35,373 bases of DNA from Gardnerella kenyensis (GTDB lineage Bacteria > Actinomycetota > Actinomycetes > Actinomycetales > Bifidobacteriaceae), in NCBI GenBank assembly GCA_003585735.1, contig NQOH01000005.1:10008-45380 (forward strand), read 5' to 3'. The first letter of the stretch is position 1. Every line of letters begins with the position of its first letter. Below are positions 31,266-35,373 of this stretch, one piece after another. The position numbers and the translations under genes are program-made. The notes below the pieces were generated by a model. The model searched no databases. It was not told the DNA's origin and saw only the letters and a program-made list of their open reading frames with translations.

Positions 31266-32389
31266 TGGGTTATGAATCGGTGAGTGCGCTACTTGTGTTG
31301 ATCATCCTCGTAGCCTTATGGTTCGGGTGGCTGCCTAATCACACGGTTAATGGCATGAAGACCATGCTTGAGCATCGAGAAGATAGGTTTTCACCAACGC
31401 TCCATCTTGTAGGTGAGTGGAGTATCGCGCGTATTTGTGACGGTACCGGTATGTTGGCAAAAGAGGCTTGTATGCAACCGACTCAACAAAAACGAACATT
31501 AACACCTGAACATATTGCGCGTATTCGTGCAGCTAGACGTGCTGCGATTCGACGACGTTGCGTGTTGGTTGCGTCGTTGGCGTTACTGACTTTTCTTGTG
31601 TTGCTAGCTGGATTCTCTGGCCTGTTTTCGCCAGCTTTTGCGCTAATTCCTGGAGCAATGCTTGCTGTTGTGTTGTATTTTGGTTCGCGTGCTTCGAAAC
31701 ATGCGCGTCAGTGGGAAGCGCACGTGGCTAAAATGAACGCTAGGTCAAAGCAAAATGTAGAGGATGCTTTGTATGAGCGACATAACAGTACAGTTGCGAA
31801 TCAATTAAGTAACAGCAATGCTAATTCCAGCCAGATTGATGCTGTTGAGGATGCCTCTGATTTTGAATCTCAAAATGATGGTGAATTAAATAATTTTGAT
31901 AATAATTCGAATAATTCTATTCATCATAGTTCGCGTGACGATACTGCAACGTCTGTTATGGAACAGCGCGAAATTCGTGTTGCTTTGCGCAGGGCAGAAG
32001 AAGAGCGTGATGCTGTTTTGCGTTCTCGTAGCGTAGCTAAAGCTAGCGAATCTAAGGATGAGTCTTCTAACAATGTTGTTGATAGTGCAGAAGTTACTTC
32101 AAACGCTAGTAGCAATCAAGATTTGATTTCCTTCTCGCTGGATTCGAAGGCAAAAGTTGAGTCGGATGATTCTGCTGCTTCGCCTGCTCCGGAAAGCTTG
32201 GAAATTAAGTCAACTAAGCAAGTTGTGAAAGCTGTTTCAGTTGCTAAAGATATTAAATCTATTGCGAAAGCAGATTCTTCTAAATTCCATGATGAAGAGA
32301 AAGCAAGTGAAGTAGAAGCTCCGGAAAGCTCTGAAGACTCGCTTGGTGTTGCTAATTTGCACGACGTTCTTGCGCGTCGCAATGCTTAA
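31265..32389 (+). CDS. SepX/GlpR-like division-associated membrane protein (tentative)
   Basis: A 374-residue protein from ATG 31265; an earlier in-frame start exists but adds a hydrophilic segment before the first helix and crosses the predicted promoter. Residues 5-24 are a membrane helix, followed by EHREDRFSPTLHLVGEWS, similar in placement to the ERFS-type motif after the first helix of Streptomyces SepX. A basic stretch (ARRAAIRRR) leads into two more helices (about 100-142). The remaining about 220 residues are charged, Ser/Glu-rich and partly coiled-coil. SepX and its Corynebacterium counterpart GlpR support septum formation, and their genes lie near SAF and related genes in other actinobacteria. 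The similarity was judged by eye; existence of the gene is firmer than the family call. Confidence 0.7.
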   Translation: MGYESVSALLVLIILVALWFGWLPNHTVNGMKTMLEHREDRFSPTLHLVGEWSIARICDGTGMLAKEACMQPTQQKRTLTPEHIARIRAARRAAIRRRCVLVASLALLTFLVLLAGFSGLFSPAFALIPGAMLAVVLYFGSRASKHARQWEAHVAKMNARSKQNVEDALYERHNSTVANQLSNSNANSSQIDAVEDASDFESQNDGELNNFDNNSNNSIHHSSRDDTATSVMEQREIRVALRRAEEERDAVLRSRSVAKASESKDESSNNVVDSAEVTSNASSNQDLISFSLDSKAKVESDDSAASPAPESLEIKSTKQVVKAVSVAKDIKSIAKADSSKFHDEEKASEVEAPESSEDSLGVANLHDVLARRNA

Positions 32390-32422
32390 ATTTTCAATTA
32401 AACTAAAGATTTTTTAAAAATT

Positions 32423-32449
32423 TTAGCACTCGAGTTGGCAGAGTGCTAA
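32423..32449. promoter_or_regulatory. CIRCE operator (HrcA-binding site)
   Basis: A perfect TTAGCACTC-N9-GAGTGCTAA inverted repeat. It binds the heat-shock repressor HrcA and controls groES/groEL genes. Confidence 0.97.
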
Positions 32450-32463
32450 ATTCGCGGTACCAT
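32435..32463 (+). promoter_or_regulatory. groES promoter overlapping CIRCE
   Basis: TTGGCA (32435-32440), a 17-base spacer and TACCAT (32458-32463). The -35 lies in the CIRCE spacer, so HrcA would block polymerase directly. Confidence 0.65.
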
Positions 32464-32565
32464 AAAAGACAGAACGTAAGTGTGATTGCGGACGTGATCG
32501 TCAGCCTCGTCGAATTGCAGCTTGCGCAAAAAGTTAGTATCTCTCTTAAGAAAGAGGTGGCGACA

Positions 32566-32859
32566 GTGTCGATTAAACTCACACCGTTGGAAGATAAGAT
32601 TATTGTTAAGCAGGCTCAGGCAGAAACTCAGACTGCTTCTGGCTTGTATATTCCAGATAATGCAAAGGAAAAGCCACAGCAGGGTGAAGTGCTTGCTGTA
32701 GGTCCTGGCCGTCGTGACGACAAGGGCGAGCGAATTCCTATGGATGTTAAGGTTGGCGATAAGGTGCTGTATTCCAAGTATGGCGGCACTGAAGTGCATT
32801 ACGAAGGCGAGGATTACTTAATCGTATCTTCTCGCGATGTGCTTGCTATTCTTGGCTAG
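32566..32859 (+). CDS. groES: Co-chaperonin GroES
   Basis: A 97-residue GroES. The GTG at 32566 has AAAGAGGTGG six bases upstream and gives the standard start [14 protein letters not shown]. The mobile loop (about 18-33, [17 protein letters not shown]), [13 protein letters not shown] and [30 protein letters not shown] are diagnostic. It caps the GroEL folding chamber. Repressed by HrcA through the CIRCE element upstream. groEL does not follow, as in many actinobacteria where the two genes are separate. Confidence 0.97.
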   Translation: MSIKLTPLEDKIIVKQAQAETQTASGLYIPDNAKEKPQQGEVLAVGPGRRDDKGERIPMDVKVGDKVLYSKYGGTEVHYEGEDYLIVSSRDVLAILG

Positions 32860-32887
32860 TATTTAGCTTGTTGCAATAATAAAACTT

Positions 32888-32927
32888 GCGCTGGGAACGA
32901 CGAAATGTTGTTCCTGGCGCTTTTTTT
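32888..32927 (+). terminator. Intrinsic terminator of groES
   Basis: GCGCTGGGAACGAC pairs over 14 positions (with G-T pairs) with GTTGTTCCTGGCGC, then seven T. Confidence 0.9.
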
Positions 32928-32967
32928 ATTGTGCAATTAAGGCGTGCAAGTAGTATCATGGAGAAGT

Positions 32968-34065
32968 ATGACATACAAACACCGCAATATTGTAGATACG
33001 ATTCCTAGCTACAAGCAAGGTAAGCCGGCTCCTAAATTGGACGGCATTCGTGCATATAAAATCTCAAGCAATGAAAATCCGTATGAGCCGCTTAATAGTG
33101 TAAAAGAAGCTATTACGACTCGCGCTCTTAATGTTATTAACCGTTATCCTAATATGCGTGGCACGGAAGTTGTTGAAGAACTTGCTAAGCGCTTTGGTGT
33201 AACTTCGGACGAAGTTGTGCTTGGTTGCGGATCTACAGAAGTTATTACGCAACTTGTTGATTTAGTTGCTGGCCCTGGTGACGAAGTTGTGTATCCTTGG
33301 CGAAGCTTTGAAGCTTATCCGATTATTGTGACTGGCGCGGGTGCTACAAGCGTTCAGATTCCTAATCGTGCTGACGGTTCGCATGATGTTGACGCTATGA
33401 TTGCTGCTATTAACGATCGTACGCGTTTGGTTATTTTGAATAATCCTAATAATCCAACTTCCGCTGCTCTTAGCGAGGAGGAAGCTCGCAAGGTGTTGGA
33501 TGCTGTGCCAAGTGACGTTCTTGTGCTTATTGACGAAGCTTATGTGCAGTTTAATACTGCTAAGGGCACGGCAGATGGCATGAAGTTGTACAAAGAGTAT
33601 CCAAACGTGGTTGTGGCTCAAACTTTCTCGAAGGCTTATGGCTTGGCTGGTTTGCGAATTGGATATGCGATTGCTCCTGCAGAAGTTGTGGAGGGCATGC
33701 GTAAGGTTGCTGTGCCATTTGGTGTGTCTCAAGTAGCGCAAGTTGCAGCGTTGGCTTCGTTAGAAGATGCTGCTAGTGAAGAGATGAAGACTCGCGTTGA
33801 AGCTCTTGTTGCTGAGCGCGAGCGTATTGTTTCCGCTTTGCGCGAGCAGGGCTGGAATATTACTGATGCTTACGCAAACTTCTTCTGGATGCCGTTTGGT
33901 GAGGAGACTGAGCGCGCAACAGAACGTTTTGTGTCGGCTGGATTGTCTGTTCGAGCGTTTGCTGGCGAGGGAATTCGCATTAGTATTGGCGAACGTGAGG
34001 CAAATGACCGTGTGTTGGTAATTTGCGAAAAATTAAAAAATGACGGTTTTTCGCTAAATAACTAG
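32968..34065 (+). CDS. hisC: HisC-family aminotransferase, closest to the actinobacterial HisC2/Pat (aromatic) branch
   Basis: A 365-residue PLP-dependent class I/II aminotransferase. ATG 32968 follows GGAGAAG very closely; TAGTAT at 32951 could be a -10, making a very short leader. Marks are ISSNENPYEPL (about 32), RYPNMRGTEVVEEL, VVYPWRSFEAYPIIV (about 107), LNNPNNPTSAALSEEEA (about 155), IDEAYVQF (about 186), the PLP lysine in TFSKAYGLAGLRIGYAI (about 218), and IRISIGEREANDRVL near the end. WRSFEAYP and the overall wording resemble mycobacterial HisC2/Pat, which transaminates phenylpyruvate, more than histidine-pathway HisC. No other his genes are in view, which favours a Pat role in aromatic amino acid synthesis; histidinol-phosphate activity cannot be excluded. 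Confidence 0.9.
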   Translation: MTYKHRNIVDTIPSYKQGKPAPKLDGIRAYKISSNENPYEPLNSVKEAITTRALNVINRYPNMRGTEVVEELAKRFGVTSDEVVLGCGSTEVITQLVDLVAGPGDEVVYPWRSFEAYPIIVTGAGATSVQIPNRADGSHDVDAMIAAINDRTRLVILNNPNNPTSAALSEEEARKVLDAVPSDVLVLIDEAYVQFNTAKGTADGMKLYKEYPNVVVAQTFSKAYGLAGLRIGYAIAPAEVVEGMRKVAVPFGVSQVAQVAALASLEDAASEEMKTRVEALVAERERIVSALREQGWNITDAYANFFWMPFGEETERATERFVSAGLSVRAFAGEGIRISIGEREANDRVLVICEKLKNDGFSLNN

Positions 34066-34105
34066 CTTTTTGCCAAATTTTTTCTGCTTTCGGCGTGTCA
34101 TGGAC

Positions 34106-34134
34106 TTGCATTAGTCTCGCATTCGTGGCAGAAT
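34106..34134 (+). promoter_or_regulatory. Candidate promoter of the tRNA/rpmG cluster
   Basis: TTGCAT (34106-34111), a 17-base spacer and CAGAAT (34129-34134), about 40 bases before tRNA-Tyr. A dispersed motif (TTCGGCGTGTC, 34089-34099) sits just upstream of the -35. Confidence 0.5.
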
Positions 34135-34176
34135 AACAAAGTTGCCGTTTGAAGTTCACTTCTTACGGAGACTGCT

Positions 34177-34258
34177 GGCGGGTTTCCCAAGTGGTCAAAG
34201 GGAGCTGACTGTAAATCAGCCGCTTCGTGCTTCAGTGGTTCGAATCCACTACCCGCCA
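34177..34258 (+). tRNA. tRNA-Tyr (anticodon GTA)
   Basis: An 82-nt tRNA with a long variable arm. Acceptor GGCGGGT pairs with ACCCGCC, discriminator A; anticodon loop CTGTAAA at 34209-34215 with GTA at 34211-34213; T-arm TGGTTCGAATCCA. CCA is not encoded. Confidence 0.97.
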
Positions 34259-34259
34259 C

Positions 34260-34331
<72 letters not shown>

Positions 34332-34335
34332 CTCT

Positions 34336-34409
34336 GGCGGGGTAGCTCAGCTGGCTAGAGCGTACGACTCATAATCGTAAGGTCAAGAGTTCGAGTCTCT
34401 TCCTCGCTA
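34336..34409 (+). tRNA. Elongator tRNA-Met (anticodon CAT)
   Basis: Acceptor GGCGGGG pairs with CCTCGCT (two G-T pairs), discriminator A. Anticodon loop CTCATAA with CAT; the anticodon stem lacks the three G-C pairs of initiator tRNA. D-arm AGCTCAGCTGGCTAGAGC. The first pair being G-T also fits an elongator that is not formylated. Confidence 0.95.
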
Positions 34410-34462
34410 CAACGGCCAGTAGGAGACTGGCTGGCCAACAATGAATTGTAGAGGTGAACGAA

Positions 34463-34633
34463 ATGGCAAGCAAGAGCGCTGACATCCGTCCGGGCATTAC
34501 GATGGCATGCACGGAGTGCAAGGAGCGTAATTACATCACGACGAAGAATCGTCGTAACACGCCTGATCGTCTTGAGTTGAACAAGTTCTGCCCACGCTGC
34601 GGCAAGCATACGCTTCATCGCGAGACTCGCTGA
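34463..34633 (+). CDS. rpmG: 50S ribosomal protein L33
   Basis: A 56-residue L33. ATG follows GAGGTGAACG. It retains both CxxC pairs (CTEC at 16-19 and CPRC at 43-46), so it is the zinc-binding C+ form, and has [20 protein letters not shown] between them. The order tRNA-Thr, tRNA-Met, rpmG is conserved widely in actinobacteria. A terminator follows. Confidence 0.97.
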   Translation: MASKSADIRPGITMACTECKERNYITTKNRRNTPDRLELNKFCPRCGKHTLHRETR

Positions 34634-34707
34634 AAATATTCAGCTTGCTGCGTTAATATAGCGTCTTGTTTTAGGCCTATTGTGATTGCGCAGATTTAAT
34701 ACTTATT

Positions 34708-34732
34708 ACCCCGCTTTTTTGCGGGGTTTTTT
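34708..34732 (+). terminator. Intrinsic terminator of rpmG
   Basis: ACCCCGC pairs with GCGGGGT around a loop of six T and is followed by TTTTT. Confidence 0.93.
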
Positions 34733-34760
34733 GTTATTTGTTGCTGTTAGGATTTAAGTT

Positions 34761-35373
34761 ATGACTATGCAAGCATCTTTGGCATCTTTAGCATCTTTAT
34801 CAAATAATCCAACGTTTTCGGATCTTACAACAATTGGTGTTGGCGGCAAAATTGCTCGTTTTGTAGAACCAAAAACGCGCGTGGATGTTATTGAAGCTGT
34901 TGAGGATGCTGATTGCGCGAATTTGCCTTTATGTGTTATTGGCGGCGGATCGAACATGCTTGTAAGTGACGAGCCTTTTAACGGGGTTGTGGTTCGTGAC
35001 GCTCGCCGCGCTATTCATGTGCTTGATGAAGCAGCTCCTGCAGAAGACGGTGTTGATAAAAATGGCTCTCATTTAGTGCATGTAAACGCTGAAGCTGGTT
35101 GCAATTGGGATGATTTTGTTTCTCACGTAATTGAGCTTGGGCTTGAAGGAGTTGAGGGTCTTTCTGGAATTCCTGGCACTGTTGGAGCGTCGGTTGTGCA
35201 AAATATTGGCGCATATGGTCAAGAAGTTTCTCAAAGTGTTACTTCTGTGGAAGTTTGGGATCGCGAAAATAAAGTAACGCTTGAATTGCAAAAAGATCAA
35301 TTGCGTTTTGGTTACCGTACTTCTGCTCTTAAGCAAAGCATGTACGTTTCTGCAGGTGTTCCAGGTGATTCGT
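34761..35373 (+). CDS. murB: UDP-N-acetylenolpyruvoylglucosamine reductase (5' part, runs off the window)
   Basis: The first 204 codons of MurB, the FAD enzyme that makes UDP-MurNAc for peptidoglycan. ATG 34761 follows TTAGGA; a second ATG is two codons later. Family marks are TTIGVGGKIARFVEP (about 24), CVIGGGSNMLVSDEPFNGVVV (about 55, FAD binding), and GLEGVEGLSGIPGTVGASVVQNIGAYGQE (about 127-155). The N-terminus holds a nine-base DNA repeat giving ASLASLASL. An insert of about 15 residues near 95 (EAAPAEDGVDKNGS) is longer than in many MurB proteins. Confidence 0.95.
   Translation, partial: MTMQASLASLASLSNNPTFSDLTTIGVGGKIARFVEPKTRVDVIEAVEDADCANLPLCVIGGGSNMLVSDEPFNGVVVRDARRAIHVLDEAAPAEDGVDKNGSHLVHVNAEAGCNWDDFVSHVIELGLEGVEGLSGIPGTVGASVVQNIGAYGQEVSQSVTSVEVWDRENKVTLELQKDQLRFGYRTSALKQSMYVSAGVPGDS

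Overview
The window looks like a chromosomal segment of a low-GC member of the Bifidobacteriaceae, most likely Gardnerella or a close relative. This rests on AT-rich codon use, actinobacterial gene types (an aromatic-type HisC/Pat aminotransferase, groES under a CIRCE operator with no groEL behind it, a SepX/GlpR-like membrane protein, a tRNA-Thr/tRNA-Met/rpmG/murB cluster) and frequent GTG/TTG starts. The species is inferred from general resemblance; no database search was possible.

Layout. At the left edge is a truncated DedA-family membrane protein (minus strand); every other gene is on the plus strand. Next come a five-helix membrane protein, rpsO and pnp (with a very long Arg/Asp-rich tail), an aldo/keto reductase coupled to a PgeF/YfiH-family protein, a DivIVA-like coiled-coil protein, and pepC. 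A 560-bp space after pepC holds an unusual array of hairpins. It is followed by two tandem DAHP synthases, a small membrane protein with an MTA/SAH nucleosidase, the phosphate transporter genes pstS-pstC-pstA-pstB, and a purine-type NCS2 permease. Then come rplJ-rplL with a structured, attenuator-bearing leader, and two tandem secreted acidic proteins built on five-residue DFN-type repeats. An operon of an FHA/LRV protein, a degenerate SF1-helicase-like protein and a 67-residue protein follows. The right part holds an FmdB-type zinc ribbon, a SAF-domain protein, a SepX/GlpR-like protein, groES, hisC/pat, three tRNAs (Tyr, Thr, Met), rpmG and the start of murB.

How genes work together. Translation and RNA turnover are represented by rpsO, pnp, rplJL, rpmG and the tRNAs. 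Aromatic amino acid synthesis is represented by two DAHP synthases and possibly the Pat-like aminotransferase. PstSCAB forms a complete high-affinity phosphate ABC importer without an adjacent phoU. MurB, PgeF, DivIVA-like and SepX/GlpR-like proteins all relate to the wall and division.

Most noteworthy. (1) At 10025-10490, two tandem copies of an A-B-C-C hairpin block: a 69-bp segment is identical in both copies, while the neighbouring stems differ by paired compensatory changes. (2) An operon pairing an FHA protein with a helicase-like protein that has lost its recognisable ATPase and nuclease residues. (3) The duplicated secreted acidic repeat proteins.
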